Assembly (NCBI GenBank): GCA_963662175.1
Contig: OY759216.1
Location: 44,905,087-44,969,086, forward strand
Length of the DNA stretch: 64,000 bases
Reading direction: 5' to 3'
Origin: Aradus depressus
Taxonomy: Eukaryota > Arthropoda > Insecta > Hemiptera > Aradidae
Below, in pieces: positions 34,767-45,559 of this stretch; positions within the stretch are counted from its first letter, which is position 1; the number at the start of each line of letters is the position of its first letter. The notes under the pieces were generated by a model. The model saw only the letters and a list, made by a program, of their open reading frames with translations. It did no database searches and was not told the origin of the DNA. The position numbers and the translations under genes are program-made.

Positions 34767-35098
34767 GGTTAGGTTAGGTTTTATGACTCATGCCCGGGCT
34801 TTAACTACGAGGTCATATCGCCTACTACCAGAGCGCTCTTTCGTCACTCTGGTGGACATGAGCCCGACTCTACTGTGGGAGTCCTAAATTTTGCCTACCC
34901 TAAATTTTTTATTCATCTAGGGTAGGGGTCTTTAACGAGTACCTGACATCGTACAGGCTCGGGACCATCCGAAGGACGGCGTGCTTAAGTTTATTTTACC
35001 TCCCAGATAAAATAAACTAAGGGTCTCGGTCTGGCTACGAACCCACGACCTTGAGCTCAGAAGTCAAGCATGCATACCACTGAGCTACTGGCGCCCTC
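34767..35098 (-). mobile_element. SINE-A, full length
   Basis: Reverse orientation with a ggttaggttaggtt tail. Perfect 12-bp duplications tctaacttatta flank it at 34755-34766 and 35099-35110, so this is a recent insertion. Confidence 0.9.
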
Positions 35099-35875
35099 TC
35101 TAACTTATTATATATCGTCTGCTTAGAGTGTAAACCTGCTAACTCGATATTAGAAAACTTTACAGGGCAAACAAAATACTTCATAAAATTGATTCGCATT
35201 GCTTGAGAACAAAAAGTAAAATATAGTTAATTTATTTTGTATTATGTTTTATAATCGACTCTGAAAAAAGAAGCAGATTTCAATAATTAATTTTTTATGA
35301 GCATTTCTATGAATTATCAGGTTTTCTTGAACGAGTTAACATATTTAAAAGGAGTTATCAGGATTTTTTTGAGTGTGGTAGGTACGTCAGTTTTATGTTA
35401 GGATAAATCTTTGATCTCATGAGAACAGAATATAGACAAAATAATAACAAATGATTGTTTATTTTGTTTTTATTAAACTTGAGAGAAACTATCTACATAT
35501 CAATATTAAACTACTAATTCAAAACAAAATCATGCTAGTATCTTGAAACCTTCAGTTTCTTAACTCAAGACACAATATCAAAATATAAAAATTGACTTCT
35601 TTTTATAAAACTTTTACGAACAAACCTTTGAAAAATTTACAATAGATACGTATCTGTATCTCAAAAATTGACAAAAAGCTCTCATATAAAAATTAAACTT
35701 TCTCCTTATTGAATAAGTAACCCCGAAATGTTTGTTATTGCTATGAAGGCAAACAATTAATGGGAGAAGTGATGATGTAATAATATATATTATATATGAA
35801 AATAAATATAAAAAACAATATTAATTTAGATATTAACATGTCAAAATTAATATAAATATTTCCTATTTGTTTCAG

Positions 35876-36083
35876 GTATTTTCGAAGGCGAGAGTATCCT
35901 TCAGTCTTGGAGGAAGCGTCTTTGTGAGAAGATCAGTCACCTACTCCTACATGCCGGACAAAGTTCTGGAAAACGCCAGAAATGTCACGATAAGACTTCA
36001 TAACAACATAGGGAAATATGTCAAACTTCAGTTGTACTTCGCTTCTAATTGGATCATGATCAGCGAAGTCACATTTGAATCTG
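35876..36083 (+). CDS. Ddr: Ddr exon (DS-like ectodomain, part 2)
   Basis: Continues the DS-like ectodomain directly from the previous exon (...TKDVQ / VFSKARVSF...) in phase 0. It contains MPDKVLENARNVTIRLHN and ends QLYFASNWIMISEVTFES, matching the DDR segment QYHFADTWMMFSEITFQS that closes the second extracellular domain. An N-glycosylation sequon (NVT) is present. The acceptor is tttcag ending at 35875; the donor GTAGAC at 36084 leaves one codon base (phase 1). The intron before it is 28,030 bp, by far the longest here, and it holds most of the transposons described in this window. Confidence 0.92.
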
Positions 36084-36186
36084 GTAGACTTTATATTATT
36101 TTGTTGTATGTTATCATTTTATATTATATACTGTTGCTAATTGTATCAATTATGTTTGTCAGTATGTCATTTTATGTATACATTTC

Positions 36187-37290
36187 ACTTCCCCAGCTAT
36201 AAGAAGTATAGGGGAAGTCATGTAATCGGTCAACAATTTTATGTGGACTTTACAATGGGATATCATGTTTTTCAGTCAAATCGACCAAAAAAAAAAAAGG
36301 CGGGGAGGGTTAACATACGGCGGATACTGGCGGCCAGCCGAAGTTACTATGGCCTCCAGTCACAATTTAAATCCCGGCTGCTCCCCAGGGCCACGAAGGT
36401 GCTGCTCTACAAGACGCTTGTAAGACCAGTGCTGACATACGGGTCGGAGACATGGACCCTCACCGTGACGAAAAAATAGGCGTCTTAACATCTTCGAAAG
36501 GAGAATACTCCGCAGGGTCTTTGGTCCCACCCAGGAGGAGGGCGTCTGGCGCATCCGATACAACCAGGAGTTGTACGTACTCTACACAGAGCCAAAATTG
36601 TCGCACTGGATTAGAGTTGCCTGACTCCTTTGGGCTGGACATGTAAAATGGATGGACGAGGGAGGACCTTATACCCAGGAAACTCGTTAATGTGACATCG
36701 GAGGGTAGGAGTGGAACGACCCAGAAGAAGATGGCTGGAGACCGTGAACAGAGTCGCAAGACGGTTTGGTGCGGTGGGCTGATGGAGACTGGTCCAGAGC
36801 TTTTCCTGGAGGAGGCCAAGGCTCTTGACGGGCTGTAGCGCCCATGATGATGATGATGAGGGTTAACATAAAAACTTCAATAACTGCGAATAGAATGCAT
36901 GTATCGACACGTATCGATTTTCAGTCAAATCTGTCAAAGTGGAGGGGATATTAGGGGTAAAGCTTAGCTCAAAAACTCTAATAAATGCCCTGCTAACTAA
37001 TGTATCGACACTCGAATTCAAAACACTATAAGGAGGACATTTATAAATTTTCAGCGATATCGGCTGAAGGGAAGGGGTAGTTCAGGAAGGGGGCTCAATT
37101 CAAAAACCTGAATAATTGCTGATGTAATAAAATTATCTACACGACATTTAGTATGAGGATTTAGGAGCCTCTATGCAAATCAACTGTTGAATATTAGCAA
37201 ACGATCGATTGGTTTTGGAGGGGAGCGTAAAGATAATTGATTAAAGTATAAGGTAGTGCATGTGAAGTATATTGCCGGTCATTCACTAAA
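36187..37290 (+). repeat. CTTCCCC element split by the LINE at 36318-36859
   Basis: 5' part 36187-36317 (cttccccagctataagaagt) and 3' part 36860-37290 (ending gtgaagtatattgccggtca). The LINE's target duplication comes from this element. Confidence 0.78.
36318..36859 (+). mobile_element. 5'-truncated RTE/CR1-like LINE with target-site duplication
   Basis: Perfect 11-bp duplications gggttaacata flank it at 36307-36317 and 36860-36870. The translated frames read KVLLYKTLVRPVLTYGSETW, NIFERRILRRVFGPTQEEGV and LLWAGHVKWMDEGG. This is the C-terminal end of a widespread insect non-LTR reverse transcriptase, here with frameshifts and stops. The 3' end is a short (atg)n run (36844-36859) rather than poly(A), as in RTE-type LINEs. 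It interrupts a CTTCCCC element. Confidence 0.87.
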
Positions 37291-38086
37291 TTAGGGGTGC
37301 GAGCGTTTTGGATCCCACTCAGTCCTTAGCGTTTTGTAAACCACTCAGTCCTAGGAGGGTTAAAAGTAAAGTGTCCAACTTCTGTATGGATAAATTAATT
37401 TATTATTTTCCCCAACTTCTGAACTTCACAATGTATTTGAATCAGCTATATATTTTTTATCATTTTCTACATTAAAAAAAAAAAAAATACTGGTATTGCA
37501 AAAGTCAAATATGTGTATATATTACTAAACAAATTCTGAAGATGAATTTTGTCCAGCTTATATTTACACATTAAAGAACATTTTTTATTTTAAAAAAATA
37601 AAGAAAAAGGCCACTGTGTGTCATTTTGTAGATTTTTTTTTAGTAAACACTTCCTTGATTTATGAATTATGAAAATCATATATCATTTATCAAAATATTG
37701 GCAGCCAACAAAGATTTAACCTAAACTTTATAAAGATGTTGATGTGTGTAGAGAATTTTTCTTTTAGATGATCCATCATTTTATATCACATTGAACTTGA
37801 GACTTCTTAAGATAAAAACAATATGTTGCCGTCTGTTTACAGCAGCGTTCTTTTTAATATTATTATTAGCCGAGACTCGTATGAAGATGTTAACCAAGGG
37901 AATCCCTCTTCAGTCATAATTTAAATAATTATTGTTTTTCATTTCCTATGTGCTTATATTCTAAGATTTAATATCGGTTAAAGTACATCATTCATAAGCT
38001 AATTTGATATATCCAATGACCACGTTTGGTTTAACGGAAATAAATATATTAATATGATTATAAAAAATTATTTTGTTCTGTTACAG

Positions 38087-38197
38087 ACCCAGTGGATGCC
38101 AACGTTACTGAAGAAATCGAGGAGAATCTGGCACAAGAAGAGATCATCATCAAGTCAGGGACCAGCCCCAATATGATGTTAGACACCTATGAGACCA
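38087..38197 (+). CDS. Ddr: Ddr exon (extracellular stalk)
   Basis: Short phase 1 to phase 1 exon of about 37 codons: DPVDANVTEEIEENLAQEE, then IIIKSGTSPNMMLDTYET. It is the acidic, low-complexity stalk between the DS-like domain and the membrane, a poorly conserved region in DDRs. It carries one NVT glycosylation sequon. The acceptor is ctgttacag ending at 38086 and the donor is GTATGT at 38198. Assignment rests on phase agreement with both flanking exons and on position, not on strong family similarity. Confidence 0.8.
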
Positions 38198-38267
38198 GTA
38201 TGTATCCTATCCTAGAAAATATCCTTAGCTCAGTATTTTTCAGAAATCAATATGTTTGCATTTTACT

Positions 38268-38556
38268 TCTCCAGTTATCCAAAGTCTTTGCGGAGTTTTC
38301 AACGGAATTTCATTTTTTTCTGATCTATAGATTCCAAATATGACAAAAAAGATGTATGTGTGTCTTTAAACACGATAACCCCCGATAGAATAAGTGTATC
38401 GACACGAAATTTTATATATGAAGCCAGAACCCTTTAACAACGACACCTATTGTTTTGCAGACAAATCGACCAAAGGGGAGGGGAGATTAGGGGGAGGCTT
38501 AACATAAAAACTCTAATAACTGCCCATAGAATGAATGTATCGATACAATATTTTAT
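38268..38556 (+). repeat. CTTCCCC element, 5' half
   Basis: From acttctccagttatccaaag to tgaatgtatcgatacaatat, then cut by the half-foldback at 38556-39005. A further short piece (ggatgtaatgaatttatcga) occurs after it near 39047. Confidence 0.7.
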
Positions 38557-39005
38557 ATATTGAACTGATTCCAGGTCTACTTTGTGAAAATTCATAATGA
38601 ACAGGATAAAGGAATATACACACACTAAGGAATATAAACTCCACACACTACTTGTCAATATTTTCACTATATTGGTCAAAATTACACGACTATAGTTTCG
38701 CCTCTTACAGCATTATCAAGTGAACTAAACAGAGAGTACTGCTGAACTAACACAAGGCAGGACAAACAATGTCATAAATTAGACATGTGACAAGAAAGTA
38801 ACTGTAAACAATAATGTACAAAATGGAGACATTACAAAATTCAAGTCTAACAGAAATATAAAACTAAACATAATTGAATAGTTAACAATATAATTTTAAT
38901 CTATTGATGTATGCATAAAACATTCCTATATGTAAAACTCTCTCTTTAAATCTCTCTTTTTTACTATATTTAAACAGAGATTTTTACATATAAGAATGTT
39001 TTATT
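38556..39005. mobile_element. Half-foldback copy with hammerhead-like motif
   Basis: Repeats the left part of 32398-33115 (tgattccaggtctactttgt, ggaatataaactccacacac). It includes the motif at 38685-38722 on the - strand (CAC, TTGATAAT, GCTGTAAGAGGC, GAAAC, TATA, GTC, GTG). The opposite arm is missing. Confidence 0.8.
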
Positions 39006-39714
39006 AGTTCAGGGGAGCATTTCAATTGAAAAACCGTTTCTGCGGATGTAATGAATTTATCGACACAAACTTTATATATATTTTTCACAGCATATTAATT
39101 GTCTCATTTATTTTTTGGTTTTTACAACCAGCAATTATAGACGTTTCAAAAAATGTTTTTCATACAATTAATAAAAAATAACATCGTAAGATGTTCGTCA
39201 ATAATTCATTACAAAATTATATTTCAATTAATAAAATACAAGAATTCCTACTAACACATAATTTATTTGTTGATTATTGTTGTAAATATGTTTTCTCCCA
39301 TATTAATCTTAATATTATTTTTGCAGAATCTGTTTTTAGATAACACAATTTGAGTTCTGCTTTTGTACATTTTAACGTTAATTTACTGATTATGTTAGTA
39401 TTAATGTTCACATTACCTGTAATTTTAAATTTAAGTTTATGGTATCACTTTCTACAGAAAATGTTTGTAGAGGATCAACACGATACAGTAGTTTACCTCT
39501 TAGTAATTGGACTTTAGTTGTTATATAAGAACTAAAAACATATTTTTCATTTCGTTATGAAGATATCGTCATAACACAGAAGATCCAGGATAATACGACT
39601 GAATGTTCACACAAAATTGCTAATATGATTTTTTTCCACTCACTTGGATCTCCGTGATGTGGGCTATCTACCAGAGTTGTATTAGTAACAGTTGTGGTCT
39701 TGTTGAAGTCGCAG

Positions 39715-39887
39715 CGCCTGCTGAGGAAGACGGCTATGTTGAGGTGGTGATCGGAGTGCTAACTGCAGTGATGCTCCTGCTTCTCGGGGTCTTTGTTATC
39801 ATTCTGGTCCTGAGCAGAAGACAGAAACACCAAGGATCCCCCACCACCATTCTCCGCAACCCCTTCGGAGTCACTATCAACATGAAG
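39715..39887 (+). CDS. Ddr: Ddr exon (transmembrane segment)
   Basis: Encodes TPAEEDGYVEVV, then a hydrophobic helix IGVLTAVMLLLLGVFVIILV followed by the stop-transfer run SRRQKHQ. This gives a single-pass type I topology with the kinase in the cytoplasm. After it comes TTILRNPFGVTINMK; NPFG sits where DDRs carry juxtamembrane NPxY-like motifs. The acceptor was chosen at 39714 (tcgcag) because it alone gives the phase-1 entry required by the previous exon; AG dinucleotides upstream give the wrong phase. The donor GTATTG at 39888 ends the exon in phase 0. Confidence 0.82.
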
Positions 39888-39980
39888 GTATTGTCGCAAG
39901 TTTTTATATATTTAAAAAAAAATACATTTACTATCTCAAATAAATAAGGTATCTGTTGTCAATAGATCCAACTTCTAATG

Positions 39981-40290
39981 AGGGCGCCGGTAGCTCAGAG
40001 GTAGCTTGCTAACCTACTGAGATCAAGGTCGCGGGTTCGAAACCCGTCGAGCGATGCTTTTTGGTTTAAAAAAAAAAACCTTAGGCATGCCGTCCTTTGG
40101 ACGGGACATTAAGCGATGGTCCCCTCCCTGTGCGATGTCGGGTAGTCGTTAAAGACGCCCTCCTTAGGAAACTAAATCTGGGTAGACCAAATTTAGAACT
40201 CCCATTGTAGAGTTTGCCTCTTGTCCTCCAGAACGACGAAAGAGCGCTTTGGTTGGCGATGTTACCTCACTATTTCGCGCTATGACGGCC
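39981..40290 (+). mobile_element. SINE-A, diverged copy
   Basis: The tRNA-like head ggtagctcagaggtagc and B box ggttcgaaacccg are clear; the body is diverged. A second SINE-A in opposite orientation follows at once. Confidence 0.75.
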
Positions 40291-40305
40291 GAATATTGTT
40301 TACGT

Positions 40306-40605
40306 TAGTTATTATGACTCATGCCCAGGCTTTAACTATGAGTTCATATCGCCTACTACCAGAAAGCCCCTTTGTCACTCTGGTGTACACGAGACCGACT
40401 CTACTGGAAGTCCTAAATGTTGCCTACGTAGGTTTATTCACCTAGGGTAAGGGGTCTTTAACGAGAACCTGACATCGCACAGGCTCGGGACGATGGTTTA
40501 ATGTTCCATCCGAAGGACGGCGTGCTCGAGGTTTTTCATCTCCCAGATAAAAAACAGAAGGGTTTTGGCCGAGTTTCGACAACACTCATACCTCTGAGCT
40601 ATCTT
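40306..40605 (-). mobile_element. SINE-A, diverged copy (tail to tail with previous)
   Basis: Body from tattatgactcatgcccagg to a degraded head. Together with 39981-40290 it forms an inverted pair of about 620 bp that could fold into a long hairpin in the Ddr pre-mRNA. Confidence 0.72.
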
Positions 40606-41089
40606 TACATAGTTTTACAATATTAACAAAAATTGCTTTAAAGTTTTCCTATAATTACTCATACATAAGAAGTCACTGGAATGAAAAAAGCAAATTATAT
40701 GATTTGTATGTATGATTGAAATGAAAGCATCTGAAAGCAAAACATGAGTGCTTTCGGATTGACATTTAATTTAATTTAGTTAATATTTAGTTGAAATAAA
40801 TAAATAACTTATTTAGATTGATGGAATCAACAGTACTTTTACAAGAGTTGAGGGAAGTCGATGTTCTGTCATCTAAGGCAGTAAACTCAGAATTTGGTCA
40901 ACACAGTTCATTATCAAATACAGACACAAACCACTCTAGTCAAAATAAGAAAGAAAGAAACAGTTTCCAAAACGTTGGCCAAATTCTGAATTTATTTCCT
41001 TACACGATAGAACTTCGACTTGTCTCAACACTTAAAAATTGTTTTCCGTTCAATATTGTTTCATATTAATATTTTGATGTTGTTGCTAG

Positions 41090-41324
41090 GACCTGCTGAT
41101 GAACCTGTCTCCGCTCAACACTAGCATGGTGCACGTGACCTCTCAGGAAGGTACCCCAGCCAGTCAGGAGCCCCCGTCCGACCAGTCTTCCATGTGTTTT
41201 GAGGCCACCCAGCACTACCACACCCCTCTAGTCAGTCCTTACTACGCCACTTCTCCTGCCCCCGTCTATGCTAGTCTCCGCACCGACTCTCCCTCCTCAC
41301 TAGCTCCCTCGCAGCCTCATATCG
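41090..41324 (+). CDS. Ddr: Ddr exon (juxtamembrane, Tyr/Pro/Ser-rich)
   Basis: About 78 codons, starting DLLMNLSPLNTSMVHVTS and rich in Pro, Ser and Thr. Candidate phosphotyrosine sites include QHYHTPLV, SPYYATSP and PVYASLRT. This corresponds to the long DDR juxtamembrane region that recruits SH2/PTB adaptors and restrains the kinase. The acceptor is tgttgctag ending at 41089; the donor GTAAGA at 41325 leaves phase 1. GC content is clearly higher than in the flanking introns, supporting coding constraint. Confidence 0.88.
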
Positions 41325-41401
41325 GTAAGATAGATAACTAGCGAAATGTTATTCAGCCATAGTTTGGATCCTTTCGTATATTGACTTTCTTCCTTAGTCT
41401 A

Positions 41402-42105
41402 TAATGATAATAATAATTTTTATTTCTGTTAATACATGATAATAGGATACCTCAGAAGAATGTATACATTAAGATAGATTATAAATTAGATTTATAACTA
41501 TTTGAGTCGCAACACACGTATGATTAGTAATAACAAAACTATTAAAAAAAGTAAAATGAAATGAATAAAAACTGAATAAATAAATACTTAGAAATATATG
41601 AGTAAAAAAATAATAATATTAATTAAGTAGATGTTTGCTAGCGACTATAGAATTCAAAATTCTGGGGGTATTGAGGGTCAGTCAATGATGAAAACACTAT
41701 TCAAATGCCAACGTTTCGATATATTTCATATCATCATCATGTGGATTTGTGTATGTGTGAATGTATATTTATGTACCTATATATCATTTTAATCAATCAC
41801 TCATTATATTTTTGTAATCTTGATTCCCCCATGTTTGTTAGGCCCTGATGATGATAAGAAATATATCGAAACGTTGGCATTTGAATAGTGTTTTCATCAT
41901 TGACTGACCCTCAATACCCCCAGAATTTTTTTAAATAATATTAATACATTTATAATAAATAGATACATTTTTCAATTTATTAAAAATTAAGATAAATATT
42001 TTTTAAAACTCTTCCTGAAGTGTCTTTATCACAATGATATTTCGGGACGTTCTGATGTCCCTTCATCTGGTCCCAATGTGCGAGATATAGAAAAGAAGAA
42101 AAAAA
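41402..42105. repeat. Repeat C, copy 2 (split by a foldback element)
   Basis: Left half 41402-41640 and right half about 41936-42105 match the other copies; a hairpin element (41656-41935) lies between them. Confidence 0.65.
41656..41935. mobile_element. Foldback element with hammerhead-like arms
   Basis: Arms about 41656-41745 and 41843-41935 are inverted copies (ctgggggtattgagggtcag; ttcaaatgccaacgtttcga). It is inserted in repeat C. On + at 41845: CTGATGA, T, helix II GATA/TATC, GAAAC. On - at about 41711-41743: CATGATGAT, helix II GATAT/ATATC, GAAAC. Confidence 0.82.
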
Positions 42106-42466
42106 ACAATGAAACAATAACAAATATATTAAAAAAATTAAATACAAATATATATTGTAACAGTTTGTTATTTAGGGTACTTTGAAAATTGATTTTTATA
42201 ATATTGATGTATTGATTTAATAATTTTTATTTCTATTTTAAATAACAAGGGAGACATAATCAACTTATAGATGGGATTATATTAGTAATGATATAGATTA
42301 TATTAGTAATGAATTACAAATTGCTTTGTTTAACATCCTTATGTACTCCAGATACTGACAGAAAAATTCTCTGTATATTGTCATTTTTAAATTCTAGTAT
42401 CGACTTATTGTCTTTGAGACGCTCAGACCAGCTATTAATTGTAATGTATCATTTTTCTCTTTGTAG

Positions 42467-42666
42467 ATGAAGGACTGACCAAGAGTGATAGCTGCACAAC
42501 CAAAGACTCTATGGAAGAGGTGAGTGAATCCAACGGACAGGCTGGAGGTAAGGGGTTTGCCACGATGCGGAGTCTTGGTCGAGGAGTGGCCAGCCCCTAT
42601 GCGGTGTCAGGACCTGGTTCTCCTGTTCGCAAGAGATACCACACCGCCCCTCGCGAGAAACACAGG
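42467..42666 (+). CDS. Ddr: Ddr exon (juxtamembrane, possible alternative donor)
   Basis: Starts DEGLTKSDSCTTKDSMEE and, read to its 3' end, finishes PVRKRYHTAPREKHR. The acceptor is ctctttgtag ending at 42466, in phase 1. The long form ends at 42666 before a moderate donor GTTGGT. A perfect donor GTGAGT at 42520 would end the exon at 42519, also in phase 0, so both forms join the next exon in frame and differ by 49 codons. A further GTAAGG at 42548 would break the frame. The long form is preferred because the added segment is open, basic and coding-like. Confidence 0.78.
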
Positions 42667-42711
42667 GTTGGTATTACTTAATATAGAATCTACCCATTTT
42701 ATAGTTAGTAA

Positions 42712-42985
42712 GTTATTGTGACTCTACCTGGGTTTTAACTACGAGGTCTTCTACTACTAGAGCTCTCTTTCGTTCCTTTGGCGGGTGTGAACCTGACTCT
42801 ACTGTCGAGTCCTACATTTTGCCGAGCCAGGGTTAGTTGTCTAGGATATAGGTCTTTAACCTGATATCGTACAGGTATGGGACCATCGCTTAACGTACCA
42901 TCCGAAGAACGGTGTGTCAAGGTTTTATCACCTCTCAGATAAAAAAAAAAAAAATTAGGGCTTCGGCCGCGATCTTGAGCTCATA
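42712..42985 (-). mobile_element. SINE-A, diverged copy
   Basis: Body recognisable by cgcttaacgtaccatccgaag and gatatcgtacagg; the head is degraded. It directly follows the Ddr exon ending at 42666. Confidence 0.65.
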
Positions 42986-43094
42986 TATATATATACATAT
43001 ATACATCTGTATCTCGGATGTAAATTACGTCACAACTACCATATATTTCAGAAGAGCCTTAAGAAGGTGTCTGCTTTAGAGTTTTCATCTTCAT

Positions 43095-43400
43095 AGCTTC
43101 TAATAACTGCCGCGAGAATGAATGTATCGACACAAAATTTCATATGTTACATCAAACCCCATAAGGACGACACATTAATTTTCCGCGGAAACGGCCGAGG
43201 AGGGACTCAATTCAAAAACCCCAATAACTGCCGATATAATGAATTTAGCGACATAAAATTTAGTATGAGGACTTGAGGGCCCCTATGTAAGCTATGTAAA
43301 TCAACTATTGTATATTAGCGCAAATGGTCGACTTGTTTTGGAGGGGGCCGAAAAGTTAATAGAATAACTCATTCTGGGGAAGTACATCCCCGGTGATTTA
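43095..43400 (+). repeat. CTTCCCC element, 3' portion
   Basis: Has aactgccgcgagaatgaatg through ctggggaagtacatccccgg, in the intron between the Ddr juxtamembrane exons. Confidence 0.72.
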
Positions 43401-43859
43401 CAATCATTGAATAATTATTCAACAAAAACTGAAAAAAGACATTTTTGCAGTAATTCATTTAAATTATTATTTAGCCTCTAAACAGATCGGAACATAGTGT
43501 ACTTTAAACTCTCCTAAAATCTTCGTGGAATGAGATTAGACTTAGATGAGTATACTTCTGTAAAGGGCTCGAAAAAATAAGATAAACTGTGTAAATATCT
43601 CATTTTAGGTAAACATTCGACATAATTTAGTTTACCTCAGAGGACAGATATCAAAGGGAACATGGAATGAAAATCCTCTACAGTCCATCCCATTAGTATA
43701 CCTACTTTAAAGAGCTTTAAAGAGGACCACTTTATATATTTTAAATAAACATCTTAATAGTTGACAAAAAGTCATGAAACTTATGGATTTTTTTTGAAAG
43801 AAAAAACCTAAATATTTAATGGGTTTCATTTATAATGGCCAAAGATAACGGAGGATTCA

Positions 43860-44052
43860 ACACAATAACCCTGCTAACTGATATTGTAATGAATGTATCG
43901 ATATAAAATGTTATATGAAGATTGGGAAATCTCTCAGTAAGATATCTATTAGATTTTCAGTTAAATTAACCACAGAGGAAACGTTTTGAGTGAGAGTAGT
44001 AATTTAGTTAAGTATTCGATCTGGGGAAGTTCCTTGCCATTGATTTAACAAT
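43860..44052 (+). repeat. CTTCCCC element, 3' fragment
   Basis: Diverged; recognisable by attgtaatgaatgtatcgat and the end ctggggaagttccttgccat. Confidence 0.6.
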
Positions 44053-44379
44053 TTTTTTTTGTACAGTAGGCAATACTTCTAATTAAGTCATTAAAAAAAC
44101 CTTCATAGCGATCTTAACATACCTTTTGTCAGCAAAGTAGCTACATCCAATTACAAAGATTTATTTTTATCCCTTAATTCCCACAATAATCTTCTGGTAC
44201 ATGCCCTCCACTCTGCCACACTTCCCCAACGACGGCTTAACCGTCAATGGCTAGAGTCCTTCTTGGCAGCAGCAATAACAGTGATTAGTTACAAATGAGG
44301 ATACGCAGTGCCTAGGGAGTTTCTCTCCCTTGACATTGTCATTTTCTCTCTTTTAGTACATTTCCTTGTATATTTTCTT

Positions 44380-44850
44380 ACTTCCCCACCTAAACAAAGT
44401 AAAGGGGAAGTATCTAATCAGTCAAAATTCGATGCCGAGTTTTCAACGGAATTTCATGTTTTCTGACCTCTAGATTCTAAAAATGAAAAAATTAATACTG
44501 TTGTCTGTGAACACGATGATAACTCCAGATAGAATGAAAGTATCGACACGAAATTTCATATGTGAATTCAAAACCACATTAGGACGACCCTTATTAATTT
44601 TCTGCGGGATGGGCAGAAGGAAAAGGGGAGTTGAGTGGAGGGGGCTCAATTCAAAAACCCTAACAACTGCCGATGTAATGAATTTATCGACACAAAATTT
44701 AGTATGAGAATTTAGGACCTTCTATGTAAATTAACTATTGAAAATGAGCGCAAACGGTCGACTGGTTTTGGAGCTGGAGCCAAACGTTAATTGATTAATT
44801 CGTACCGGGGAAGTACATTTCTGGTGATTCACCGACAACTTTTTTTTTAC
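44380..44850 (+). repeat. CTTCCCC element
   Basis: One of the better preserved copies: starts acttccccacctaaacaaag, has aattcgatgccgagttttca, and ends ggggaagtacatttctggtg plus a T-run, 77 bases before the Ddr exon at 44927. Confidence 0.76.
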
Positions 44851-44926
44851 AGTAGCAAATAAATATTTGTAAATAAAATTAAAAAATAAAATAAACATAT
44901 ATTATCAGTAAAATACTTTTTTTCAG

Positions 44927-45064
44927 ATGGCGCCTCCTGCGGTGACATGGAACATCGCCCCTAGCATGGGCCAGCCGTACAAATGTCGGGAGGGGGAGCT
45001 GGTTCCTATCCCACGTTATTGTCTCAGGGTCACACAGCGCATCGGCTCTTGTCATGTTGGAGAG
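44927..45064 (+). CDS. Ddr: Ddr exon (end of juxtamembrane, kinase glycine loop)
   Basis: Forty-six codons, phase 0 to phase 0: MAPPAVTWNIAPSMGQPYKC, then REGELVPIPRYCLRVTQRIG and SCHVGE. PIPRYCLRVTQRIG marks kinase strand beta1, aligning with PRxxLRFKEKLG in DDRs. The nucleotide-binding loop reads GSCHVG instead of GxGxxG, so the second glycine is Cys. The acceptor is tttttcag ending at 44926 and the donor is GTATAT at 45065. The initial ATG is internal to the protein and not a start. Confidence 0.9.
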
Positions 45065-45240
45065 GTATATAAATGTCTATAAAAGTCCCTACATAACTTA
45101 TATTTTGGTTTAATTCAGAAAATGATGTTGTTATTATAAGACAAATGTTTTTTTTAATACAATACTACTTAAAATAATTAAAAAGAAAGAATTTGTTTAA
45201 CTTTTATAATAACTAATATCACAAAAATAAAAAAAATAAA

Positions 45241-45274
45241 GTGTACCGGTTTCAGCTTACGTCATCGACTGCAC
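45241..45274 (-). ncRNA. Hammerhead-like motif, mutated core
   Basis: GTG/CAC helix I; GAAAC-CG-GTA is intact; the CTGANGA side reads CAGTCGA-T. Same family as 49848-49881, probably inactive. Confidence 0.3.
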
Positions 45275-45559
45275 TAAGTTCAAAAGTGCGATATTTAAGT
45301 TTTTTAAGTTGACTGATATTTATACAATTCTCAGGTTAACTGAAATTACCTAAAACTGTGGGACCCGGGGAAATCTCTGGGAGAGTCCTATAATCTAAAG
45401 TCAATATAAATTAAAAATATTAAATTCGAAATATACAGAAAACCTACGATTATCGACACAGTTATTCATCCTTCATCAAACAGCCCATTCATATTCATCG
45501 TTTCTACACAATGGTTAGGTATTTGCTTAGAATATGACCATTTTCGAATAATATTTTAT

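Noticed and set aside
40818..41069. 83-codon frame in the intron before the Ddr exon at 41090
   Set aside because: Low complexity, stops before the exon, and exon phases are already satisfied without it.
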